Shown: piece after piece, positions 1 to 12,900 of the stretch
How positions within the stretch are numbered: the first letter of the stretch is position 1
Layout: each line of letters begins with the position of its first letter
Assembly: GCF_020382885.2 (NCBI RefSeq)
Contig: NC_058501.1
Location: 9,610,001 to 9,674,000, forward strand
Origin: Scatophagus argus
Lineage: Eukaryota; Chordata; Actinopteri; Scatophagidae
Reading direction: 5' to 3'
DNA length: 64,000 nt
Made by a program: the position numbers and the translations under genes
Notes under the pieces: generated by a model
The model's database searches: none
Seen by the model: the letters and a program-made list of their open reading frames with translations, nothing else
What the model was told of the DNA's origin: nothing

Positions 1-829
1 CAATGATCGACTGCACAGGAGCAACTCGATCACACAGTATTCTGTGACCACTGCTACATGAGCTTCCTACAGCTTTTATTTTTTTAAAAATAAAATGTCC
101 ATAATACCAATGTGATGTGTTAACACAATTACAAAAGAAAAAAACATAATAAGCAGCGGTTATTGGATATTCTCATTTGTTAATAACAAAACCAGTTTAA
201 AAATAAGGGACTGACTTGTGTTTGAATTCACTAGTTATTCAGCAAATAATTGTTGCAGAACTAACTACTTAAAGCTGAAATGATCAACTGTCTGCGCATG
301 TAAAAATGTCACAGTCCTTCAGGTCACACTTACGGAGCTGATTCACATTTTTTTGTAATTGGTATGCAGCAAAAATTCAGGAAACTTGATTGTAAAGTAC
401 AATGTAGAGAATATATCCAATGTGCCATGTTAAGTGTTTTATTATAATCTGTTGTTAAAAACAAAAATACTGCATACTCAGAACCTGAACAGGGAAGGAT
501 ATACATTGTATTATAGGTGTTATATTATATCAGGCTGAATCTTAGGGTATCAGCAGCCATTCAAGAAAAGGATGCAACAACAGGAACCCTCAAAGTGAGT
601 GCAACCAAAGTGTCATACACGTGTGTATTTAATTCAGTAGTTAGAGCTGTTACTGCCTTATTTTATATTATACAGCTACACCTGCTATTCTCTCCACTCA
701 TAATATATGACTGGAATGCTTCAGAGACAATTTTATGTGAGATCACAATAAAACAAGATCCCTCTTTAATTTCACTTATCACATCTAGACATTATTACAT
801 GCATTATGATATGATAATATGATACTTAC

Positions 830-901
830 AGTGGATTGTGTGATTGTATTTTGGATTAGTTTATCATCACAGTCACCCATGTCCATAGATGTTGTCTCTG
901 T
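830..901 (-). CDS. cobl: cobl exon, Thr/Asp-rich, leftmost seen
   Basis: This exon is 72 nt, phase 0 on both sides, between TTTGCAG and ACT/GTAAGT. It encodes [20 protein letters not shown] and on to TQST. It follows the 1292-1380 exon in frame. I did not find the next cobl exon in bases 1-829. Confidence 0.65.
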
Positions 902-3900
902 CTGCAAAGGGAAGGCACAACTAACATGCAGCATTCAATGTTCAGCCATGCATTTATGCTACTTCAGATATCAATCTGAGTGAGTACGAAGGGCATGCAC
1001 AGCTCAAGGTGAGTTTGTAAATTATTGCACAGCATCATATTTCTGCTAGTTTTCTGATTTATCGTTTTGTTTTTTGTTTTTTTTTTTGCGATTTGAACTA
1101 ATGTGATTAGCAAACCTCAAAGGCTGCATTTTTTTTAATACAACTCCTGACTAATATGGTGGTTGATCATGTCCACATCTATCAGTTTTAAATTCACGTT
1201 GGTGTCCTTGTGACAGTCATGTTCACCAATCAGAAGGCTATGTATACACCCACTAACAAAAAACACGTGTGAAGAGGAATTAGGTTCTTACCTTGGATTT
1301 CCTCCTGCCGAACTGGAAGATACCCAGGAAGCCTTTCTTCTCTGTTCCGCCTAAACTGGTAGTGCTGGAGCGGATGGGGTCTGTGAAAAAAAAAACCAAA
1401 GGAAAAGCAAGAGGAGCAGGAGGACAGGAGTTGGACATGATAGTGTCAGTGCTCCATAAAAGTAAAATAAATAACTTCATTCTAAGAAAAAACTTCAGCA
1501 GCAGTCAGTGACAAATGATCCCCCCATGCATAGGTTAGGTTAGTTAGGTTAGTAATAAAATTGGGGCACTCACACATATAAGCCAATTTCGTTTGATTGC
1601 TATGATATCCAATTCATTTGAATGACTTGGTAAAGACAAATGAAATGTTATATGCATTTTTATTATTCATTTTAAATCATTTTGGAATGTTCTTAATACT
1701 CAAGCTGTTTTTATTCACAAAGGCATTTCCTCAGCAGAGGGCACTGCAGCTTTACTTTTCTCAAAGACGTCCACCTCAATTTAACCTTCTATTAAGCAGT
1801 CAAGTAAACAGTGAAGCAAAGCACTAAGTAAGAATGTGTTATGATAACACTGTTGGCTTGAAGACAGGGAGGCAGGGAAAGTGAAATAACTATACTAGCT
1901 GTACTAGAGGGTTATGCGGACTCTTACAACAGCTGTGGCAAACTATGTGACTAAAATGACAGGGATCGGTGGTGCTAACACATATCAAAATTACAATGAC
2001 ATAAAACCAACAAATTATTTGAAGTCAGATTACTAGCAAACAAACATGCATATCCAATGCAGTAGAAAAAGCCAGGTTAATGTGCAAAGAGTTGTATGTT
2101 GTGTTAAAACACTACTTTTGTTTGGATTCAGCAGCACTAAGACAGACAGACTTATCATGACTAATACCTGAGTAGTTAAGAGCAGGGGCAGAAGCCATTT
2201 TAGGCTGAAGAACTGGAAAACATGACAAACTTTTTAAACATACAAGAAACCATTTATGGATAACTGATTTGCATGAAAAAGAATCAATTAATCTGTTGTA
2301 TTTGCACTACTGTATCACCAAAACAAAAGAGACAAACTGCCGAAAGTGTCGATTTTCCATGTTACATATCCTTCATAATAACAGTGAACGGCTCAAAACC
2401 AAAATAGAATGATTATGTAATAGTATCTGACCAGAGACCTTACATAACACGGTAAATGTTATTGCTTATATCTTTCGTGATCATAAACAAGCTTTTAAGA
2501 TGACACTCTGTGGCAAGAACAATATCTGTAAATAACACTGGGTGTGGACGGTTAGCTCGGTAATAAACCACAATATCACATCTTGGACCTAAGTTCAACT
2601 TCTTACTAGATTAACGAGAATGTATTCTCATGACTGTAATCCCAGAGACAAACTGTAGCCCTCAAAGTTCCCCCAAGGAACCCCCAAGAAACATATCAAC
2701 AGAAATACAACACAGGCTTATATTTTTGTCTGTGCTAACATACCTGTTGCTGTTTGAACCAATATTGACAGTGACTGCATAAAATTTATGTTATGTTGTT
2801 GTGTTAAGTAATGTAGTGACTCACTGCACTGGAACTATTTTAATGAGATGATACTGACTGGGTTTGCATGATATCTGCATCGTAAGCACTTAGGTAAATA
2901 CCAATTCTCCTGTGTTCATCCATGAGAAGGTTACAGGTCACAGGGCAGCATGCTCTGCAGATTTTAGGGATCCAGACTTACTCTCAAACTAGCCACCACT
3001 CCCTTGTTCCATACAGCCCACCTAAGTTTACAACGTATAAGTATATAAGTATACTATGCAGAATCACTTAGTTGGGAGTAGAAAAATACAATAACACCCT
3101 CTGCCAGAAAGTGAGCATTTGTGCCTACTTACTGTCCAGCAAAAAGGGAACTTATATGATCATGGAGAAACATTATAAGTTCTGTTGTGCTACTCTCTAA
3201 TAATGTTTACTCATATAAAGATGTGCTATGCTTTCCTAACACTGCCTTTTGTGTTGAAGATGATCTGACGATCTGTAGTATATTTAAAATATATGTTTTT
3301 CTCTAATATTCGCAATATTTTCATTTTACAATGACATTGTGATTAACTATTTATGTGTGCAACAATAACTGCTCGGGAATACATTCATTTGCAGGCCAGC
3401 AGCAGCAGATAATCTGACACAATAGCTGGAAGAACCAAGTCACATATCTATGATGTCATTTATTTGCTTAAATTAGCTAACTAACATTAGCCACTACTTT
3501 CACAGAGCATAAACCAAGATTATTTTGTTATATTAATTAACATGACATAAACATTTTTTTCCATTTACCCATAATTTCAAATTTTTAATATTATTTAAAA
3601 AACTTGTCTCTGTTGTGGGAACTTCAATTTAAAAGTGACTGAACCCCAAACAGAAGACTACATATATCACATCAAGCGTGGAAGGTTTACCTAAACTCTG
3701 ATCGTGTACGTAGAGCTCCTTGATATCCAGCTCTGTCAGCGATTTGTCCAGCTGTAACTCGTGGCGACTGATGTTGTCCTTCAGGAGCAGGACATGTGCA
3801 GGGTCAAACTCACACTTGTCACAGATGACGGGTATCAGATCCTTGAGTGGTACCAGTGGGTTGACCCGAACCACTGCCTTCTGGCTGCTGTGGTAGTTCA

Positions 3901-6900
3901 CCATCAAACGAACTGTTTTCTGATACAGAGAGAGGAGAACAGTGGAAAAATGGACATTAACAACTGGATGAGATAAAAAGGCTATTTATGGCACTCGGTA
4001 TGGCCACTGGGGAAATCTTTGCATTCTGCAGTCACAAAACAAAGATTTCACATTTTTTACATAGGACAAAACGATTTAAAGTTGGCTGATCTAACAGCAA
4101 TGGTGATTTTTATTTGGATTATTTGGATTAGATTATTTAAGCAGTTCAATAACAACCATTATAATTTCAATCTCAAAAATAATAAGAGCAGACAGGACAG
4201 GCAAACCGATTAAGATGCCGTCTGAGGAGTGTGGATTTCATAAAGCACAAAAAACAAAACAGGTGAAATATAAAATATCTGGTGATGAGGAACAGAGAGA
4301 AAGAAATCATCCAGACATGCAAAGACACATCAGTAATGAGTAACTTGAAGTTAGACTTTGGTTGCTGACAGAAGAACATTTAATAGACTAAAGATGGTGA
4401 TTCATATGTGTAGGTAGTCAAACTTACAACACTACATAGTGATTTGTTATGGACACCAGGCACGCTCCGTACAGCAGCCAGTCACTAAGTGGTTTACATC
4501 AGCCTTTATAAAACACAGACTCCACTCAAGAGTCAAGAGTCTGAAAAATTCTTCAGGGGCTTTTGTATCTCAAGTAAAGTGACATTCCATGTTACGTATC
4601 ACAACAGGGAAAGGTGCTTCCAATTCTTGAAAAAGGTACATGATTGGCAGAGGACAAAAAAGGAGGAAAATATGCAGATCTGTCAAAACTGTCAAAACTG
4701 TTGTTGATACTTGATAGAATAATCATGAGAAGCAGGTACTGGTATTTATATACTTCGGCACCTTGATGGAGGAAGCACTTCCTCAAAATCAATAATAAGC
4801 CTCAGTTCTTACAGACATGGAAATTTATCAACCTGAGGTTATAAAGCTTCAGTTTAAGATGTTGCACACTTAACGTGCTACATTTAATTTAACACCAGAC
4901 TACCATCAATTCAATTGGATGGTATTCTGGTGTTTGATTCCTTGTGCACCAGTGAAAGATAGCAAGCTGTTGTAACTTGAGGTTAAAGTCTGCTTTTCAT
5001 AAAGAATGTCATTCACTGAACACTTTAATGGATGCAAAGTTTAAACCTTAGAGTTTGTTGACTGAATCAATCTAGTTACCTTTTACATACTAATGTTAAA
5101 TTGTATTGCATTTTATTGAAACTCATTTCTTACATTTTGCCCACCCAATATATATTGGTGAGGGTAGATTTAATATTAGAAAAACATCTAAATGATATTC
5201 AACACAATACAGTTGAACACCACCACAGACTGCAGTCTCAAGTTGAAACAACACCTTTCTCAAGCTTTTTCAATAAAAACTGAACATTATAAACTTATAT
5301 TACAGGTACACTGCATTACATTACATTCATATTAGCTGGATGTACAAAATGACTGCTGATTGTACAGTATATCACACTTAAATAATTTCATTTTAATTGC
5401 TGAGACTGATGTTACAGTGAAAAGACAGAACAGAGGAATGGCTAGCAGCAGTGTCTGAAATAGTGCCAGTATCTGGCCCGAGGCCAGGCAGGGTCAAAGA
5501 CGGAGAGCAGCCAGTGAGCCCCGAGAAGAGCAGAGAAATAATGCATGGTAACTAAAGGTAAGGCACTCATCAAATATTCAAAATGTAGGAGGAGAATAGA
5601 GGAGAGACAGAGAAAAATGGAGAGCGGAAGAGACTAATGATCAGGAGAAACAAGTTCAGATAAGCAACTGAGCTATAAAACAGACGACAACAAGACAGAG
5701 AGGAACACAGGTGATAAGGACAAAAAGGCAAACTTAAACTGAAAACCAGTGTAAAAGAATTGACTCCAATATCATGCTAGGCCAGTTAAACCCTGACTGG
5801 CATCCTACCTTAGCATGGGCCCTTACCGGTTTCACTAGCCTTTCTTTCTGCCAGCGGTCAGAGGTAAAAGGTAGAGAAGGGAGGGACGGACATTAACAGG
5901 GCTACAGGGTAAGGAGCTAGGCACATGGTTTGTTCAGGATGCAAAACTGTTATAGGGCTTCTTCACTTAGGGCTAGATTAATCTACACTCCAACAAAACA
6001 CAGGTAGCTTTGTCTTGTTATCATGTACACTCTTGAAAACACACGAGGATCCTGGCCAAATCTAAAAGAATTCATTTAGCAGGTTCTAAATGTGCTGTGG
6101 CACCTAATAAGGCAAAAAGAGCATCCAAAAGCAGCATCAAGCTTCACTGTTACTCACTTCTGGCACTTTAGGTGCGGGCCTGCGCGCCACTTTCTCCTCC
6201 CAGACTTTCTCCTTGATGACGACACGGGCCACGTTGAGGGAGCCCAGCAGCACGTTGGGCTTGAACCCCAAAGAGTGGCCCTCTGGTGACAGCAGTTCCA
6301 GGGTGTGCAGTGCTGGATTCAGGTGGTAGCGGCTACACAGCTCGACCAGCAGGTCCATCAGCGCCTTACTGAGAGAGGGAAAAAGAGAGAGAGAAGGGTG
6401 GGATAGAGAAAGTGAAAGGGAGGGAGGGAGGGAAGGAGCGAGTTGGAAGAGAGAACCACAGGAGAAAAAGAGGAGAGAGGGAGAAAGAGAAGGAGGCAGT
6501 AAGGAAGATAGGGTTACAAAGCCTAGCTAGCTTGAGCTCTGGTAAAGAGAATAGTAATTACTTCAACTAAACAGAGGCACACCTGATGTGCTTAAAAGGG
6601 ATGGGTAATGATAGGCACAAAAATATGACTTAAACAATGAGCTGTCATCATGGACACATTGCAGACTCAATAGAAATAGCATTGATTTTGACTGGAAGAT
6701 TAAACAATTGTCTTTGTAGTTTTTGCAGCAGAATTGAAAATAAAGGTAAAAAAAAAAAAAATAAGCCACTTATCATACGCTGTAGATTTAATCCGTGTGG
6801 GTTATCTACACAGGCACTTTGACAATGAAAGGAGAGTCATAAAGCACAGTGACACAGAGAACTGACAGGGAGATTGCAGAGTACTTGTTGATATAACAAA

Positions 6901-9900
6901 CTATTCATGTCCATCAACCTGCAGAAGAAGCTCTGAAGACTGTTTAGCTGCTTTGTGTGTTGATGAGAAGGCCCACAGTACTACCTGTCAATCCTCAGAT
7001 AAAGAAACCAAGAGACACTCTCCAGTGTTTTCTGGGAACAGCCAGATCAGATGACAGAACTGGGAGAGATACCACCACAAAGGACACCAATGACAATCAC
7101 TTACACATGGACACAGTCTACAACTGAAGTCCGCAATCGTAAAAAGGGGTACTGTGCAGTCCATTTGATTTTGCAGGATGTATGTTCATCAAAAGCACAG
7201 TCACTATTTAAAAGAAAAGATCTAATGTAGTACTGACTTTATGTCACATTTTAACCTGATGACCCTGCATGTTCACATGGGGTTATTTTTGGGGTCAATA
7301 TTTCATTATGGGGACATATGTTTGATGTTATGCATAAGGCATCCCTACTTAAAACCTTTCATTTGGTGTTATGGTACAGTTACAGAAATGACATCTTGGA
7401 TTTAAGTATGAACATGATGTAAGTACAAATAATCAATGGCACAGCATGCAACGTATAGGACAGTGCAATTAACTTTACCTTTATTGCTAGTTAAGGAGGT
7501 TATAAAGATAATAATAATCAGATTTGTAATATTTCAGTATAAGCATCAATCCTCTATTATATATCCAGGACTGTCTATGTTCACAAAATTAACTGGATAT
7601 GATACCTTGTCATGATCACATGAAATGCCACATTGTGGTTATTAAAAGACCACCTTGTTGTTCTGTACAAGGCAAGAATCCCTAATTTTGGGGAGAAGGA
7701 GAGAAGCTCATTAGGAACAGAGAGCATTAGCTGGTAAGACCTCATCTCTCAACTCTCTGGGACAAAGCTCTCGCTGAGACCCCTTGACAAGGCCCCTTTG
7801 GCAGAGCAACCCAAACAGAGCCAGAAGTGACAAACAGTTCTCATACTGTTTGTCTGGTGACTGGCAATGAAGGTCACAACTTGATATCATACTGATCAGC
7901 AAAAGTGATAGTCATATGATCCTCATATTTATAGATATAAAAGACTTCATGTAAATATAGATGGTGGAACATTTTGTAGTGTAATGTTTGTGAGCAAAAC
8001 ATTTGACTACTAGACATTTTACAAAATGAAACAAGTCACGCTGAACAAAACACACACCCAGAAGCTGTGTGCCTATGGGCCCATCTGTGTCCTCTCACCT
8101 GCCATCCTCAGTTACAGAAGTCTGGTATCCCCGTGGTAAAGTTAGTTGTAAATCCACAGAGGGACTCAGTATGTTCTCCTTGGCTTCCATGCCTGATGTC
8201 CCTCCCCCATCAGGTACAGCATTTCTGAAGATGTGGCGTGGAGCAGGTTGAGGGGCTTGCGGTGGAGGTGGGGCACGTGCCTTCATTCTCCTACGAGATG
8301 ACAATGCCAATACACAGACCATAACATAATTTTTAATTTCCCACACTGTGCCAGATTTTTCCAGGTAGGAATAGAGCACAGTAACAGGCATTCAATTCAC
8401 AAGATCTACACATGTGTATTACACTTAGAATTCATGAGTAAACCAAGGACACACAATGATTTAAGTTAACTAAGTCGTGGATCAGCGGTTAGGGTGTCGG
8501 ACCCGTAACCGGTGGATCGCTGGTTCGATTCCCCGTCCCGGTGTCCATGGCTGAGGTACCCTTGAGCAAGGTACCTAACCCCCACTGCTCCCCGGGCGCT
8601 GCTCGCGGTCGCCCACTGCCCCGGGTTTGCTGTGTGTGTGTGCACGTCACTTGGGTGGGTTAAATGCAGAGCACAAATTTCGTTGGAGTGAGTTCCCTCC
8701 AATGACAAAATATGTCACTTTCATCTTTCATCTTTCATCTAAGTGTTTAATTGTGTTAATTCAAAATAAGAGTGCATTGCTTCTTCAGCAAATCACAATT
8801 TCTGTTTAATGCAACACTTTTCACGTTCTAACTCACGATTTGAAATCATTTTCAAAGAAAAATTACTAACAACCTTACATTAACGCAGGCAACATTCCTC
8901 ATTAAGTATTATTCCATGCCTGTGCAGTATATTTAAGGACAGACTCAGACAATGTAATCAATGACTAGTACTAAAATGTGAATAGGCTGAGTTGCAAGAA
9001 ATTTATTTTACAGTGTATGAAACGATAAAACCTGAATTTGAGCATTGTTGAATCACAGTTTTTGTAGCGTCATAAACTGTTCATAAACTAAGTATCATAA
9101 GGTATTTGGTTGACTTTAACGCATACCATGCATATTACAGTTTCTTGACAAAAGCTATGAAGAAACAGTTAAGAACCACAGACCACAAAACCACAGCTCC
9201 TACAGTATGGGTGGAGATGTGGCGAATGTCAATGACATGCTGGTGACCAGATGCTGCTATCTGCACATTTGACCTTCGCTTAACATAAACTGTACTTAGC
9301 CTGACAGAGACAGCTGATTAGACGGAAATCAAACACCTTGTTCTGCTAACAATGACAGATAGCAGTTCTATAGCACACACTGTAGTACGCACTCCCTCTC
9401 TGTCTTCACAGCACAAACATTAGCCTTTGATAACAAAAGAAAACAACACTCACGTCAAAAGCAGTCTTTCTGTTGATTAAGTATTCCAAAAATGTTATAT
9501 ATCAGACTGTTTATAAATTCAGTTCCAAGGACAGAGCACACTGTCAGAGAGAATCTGTATGTTTAATGCAGTGATGTCTAATCCAGCATCCTCCAAAGGG
9601 CTCCTGCTCAGTGTAAAAGCAAAGACAGCCTAGCAAAAGAGCAATATATATGAACACAGAGCAGCCAGCGGACTCTAACCTGGCTACAGTTAATCATTAA
9701 CGGCTAAGTCGCATATCAACCAACTCTCACCCATAGTGTCATTGACTCATTATGCAATGCAGAAGGATTTTCAGCAGATAAATCATGGAACTGACAGACT
9801 ATACTTAAGAGCATTAATCATGATCTAGTCAGGAGTCTAATCACAGTGCATTTCTAACCACTAACTGCAAGGTATTGCGACTAGAGGTGTACTGAAAAGT

Positions 9901-12900
9901 ATACACCTTACTCACAAGAAACAGAAGAAAATGGTTTTCATGAGCAGCACAGAGAGCTGTAAAAGCATGATATTTTTGTATTTTGGTGAGTCTGTGTTCT
10001 TGAAGGTAAACTGAATTGGGCTTTGTAGAACTGTGAGGCTGGGCCCCGGCCAGGCTTAACACAGTCAGCTAGTATCCTTCTCTCCATGACGCTTGCTGTT
10101 CGTCTCACCATAACATTTCACTCCCGCTCTCTCCCTCTCTCTCTCTCCTCCCGTCTCTCAAACAAGCACAAAGACTCCTTTAGGAAAGTCTCTGTCTCCC
10201 ACAGAGTTTGAATGAGTGAGCGTAAACATGGACCAAAAGAGGGAGAGGCTAAAGGAGAAGCAGGGAACGAAGAGCAGGAAACCCTGCTCTGGCACAGGGG
10301 GGCAGTAAGTGCTGCACTGCTACAGGGACTGAGTTACAAATGGGCTGACACACAAACACACACACACAGAAGGTTACGAATGGTCCTTTCAGAACCACTC
10401 AGTTCTTTTCACTTGACTAAACAACATTAAGGATATAATTCTTTCACTATCCTAAAAAAATGAAAATCTAAAACAAATAGATTAGAAAAATCAGATTGAT
10501 AAAATCATCTAGGACATGCAAACAGCTAGAAGCTATAATAAGAAAGCTTAGTCTGTTGGTAAGCTTATTTGGTGGGAACATACACTGAACTCATCCAAGT
10601 ATCCCCATCAGGTAAATCACATAGTATTTCATTCTAACTTCTAACATGTAAAACTGTTAGCCATCCAGCTATAACTAAAACTCAGACAAGAAAGGTAGAA
10701 CCTGACACCAGGAGGAAACTCTCCTTTACATTGACTTGAACCACAGTAAATGTGGCTGGAGACAGCTTTGTGGTTTATGGTCCCCAAACATAAAAATTAA
10801 TACAGGTATATTTAGGACTGATAGCAGCTTTGTGACTGATTATAATTAAGCATTTTAGCTCCTCTACGTGCATTTCTGACATAATGCCAGCTATTACTTA
10901 ACATGTTGATTTCAGATCAATTATCAGTGACACATGCTTGATTCACATGTCAATGATGTCATTCTTAACGGCATATAGTGCAGGTTAATGTCCTTCTTTA
11001 GTCACCGGTTCTCACAGTCTGGCCGTATTAGGAGTGGGAAGACTCTGATGCTGCCTTACCTCAAACAGACATAGGAGGGTTGAAGTCAAGTACAGTGTAA
11101 AGTTCATTAAGTCATTCTTTAGTCATGGTAACATCCATCCATCCATCCATTTTCTATACCACTGGATGCCAGTCAATCGCAGGGCTGACACACAGAGACA
11201 GACAACCACACACACACCCTCTTGCTATGAGGCGACAGTGCTCACCACTGCACCACCGTGCCACCCCTTGATCGGTAACAGTGGGAATAAACTATTATTA
11301 ACTTAAATCACCTTTGTTCTTAGTGAATAGTAATAGTATAGGCCTTTACACAGCCTACCAGTAATCCTATTTTGCTGTCTGGGTGCTAGTCCCTTTAACA
11401 GATTACTCTCAGTATCTGCATGTCTGTGTGCGTGTGTAAGTGCATTTACAGTGTGTGTGTGTGTGTGTCTGACCCAAATACGACCACGCTCACTCCTGAT
11501 CAAGGCACTTAGGATAAATCAAGCCTGGTTGTGTGGGTGCATGTGTTTGTGTTGTGATTGTGCAAAAACACAGATTACAGCTAACCGCAAAAAACTAAAA
11601 CTGTCAAATAGAGAGGTGGAAAAGGTGTCAGATAGTTTCAGGGTATATGCAAAAAATGCTTTTCAAATTATAGGTTTGGCTATATCACAGCAAACACAGT
11701 GCCAATAAGAGTACAATGCAAATCCATGAATGTCACAGTGAGATTACTGTTGTTAGCTGAGAAACTAAATTACATATCACAGTTCAGACACACTGGAGAC
11801 TACCGAAAGTTTTTTTTTGTTGGAGAAAGAAGTAACTGTCAATAGAAACACAGCCTAAAAAGTCTGTCAGAAACCCAAAAAATCAAATTTAAGTGTTCTG
11901 TTTTTTTAGTTGAAAACTTCTATCTTAACTTGGCTGTTTGCTTCTAATGTTAAAAAGACGAAATTAATTATTGTATGTTTATCACATTTTACTTACTTCT
12001 TTATGGATCCCATTACTAATTCCTTTTGGGATATAAATGGTCAGTCAGTCTGCTACTGACACATACAATACAAAAGTACAGAGTGCTAAATGCTATGGAA
12101 CTGCATAACAGACTATGTTATGTGTTATGTTACTATGTACTGTAATCAAATGAAATTACTTAAGGCAGCAGTCGGGGCCACAAACATTCATGAAATCAGT
12201 AAGTTTGTCGGATAAACAGTCACAAAGGGAGACAGACAGCCGGACTTGTCCCCAGTCAGAGATATGGTCGTCCTATAAGATCCTGTTCAGTGTCAGACAA
12301 AAGGATCACTAAAACAATGAGGCATTATTTTCTAATGAAGACAACCAATTGAGTATGGTGCAGATTCATTGGCAAAAACACAGTGCTGACTGACCTACAT
12401 TCAATGACAAACTTTTTATACTCCGAGAACATAAAGGACAGATGAAACCAAACTCTTTGACATACTTTATAATCGAGAGTGATGTAAAAATAAACACCAA
12501 ATTTCTATTTAAGTAACAAAAACACTGTAGAAGACATGATTTCTACAATGTTCTATTGTACTGAAGACTTATCTTTTTAGTAACAACATCCCAAAGCCTG
12601 GCTATATTTAAGGCGGTTGGCTATTAATCTCAAGGTTGACTGTTTGATTGACTGCTGACCCACCTCAGACCTGAGACCCACCCATCCTTGAGCAATACAC
12701 TGAACCAAAAGTACTATATAAAGTTCAATAGTAGTACTATAAAAGTCTATTACTCTGCAAGTCAGAGAGCAAAACAAATTGAAAGCAAAATCACAAAGTA
12801 AAATTCAGTCCAAATTATTGCATTTCATGTTGAGTTTTCAAGTTTGAACAAGTTTTCAAAATGGACTCGATTCATGATCACAACATGGAACATTACTTTG

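Noticed and set aside
336..400. Consensus GTAAGT donor on the minus strand near 340 as a further cobl exon
   Set aside because: The only plausible acceptor upstream gives a TGA in frame in the phase required by the previous exon.
1531..1551. Telomere-like TTAGG repeats
   Set aside because: Only a few imperfect units (TAGGTTAGGTTAGTTAGG); too short and not the vertebrate TTAGGG unit.
8476..8560. tRNA-like sequence with A and B boxes
   Set aside because: It is continuous with a SINE body and simple-repeat tail and does not fold as a clean tRNA. It is the head of a SINE, not a tRNA gene.
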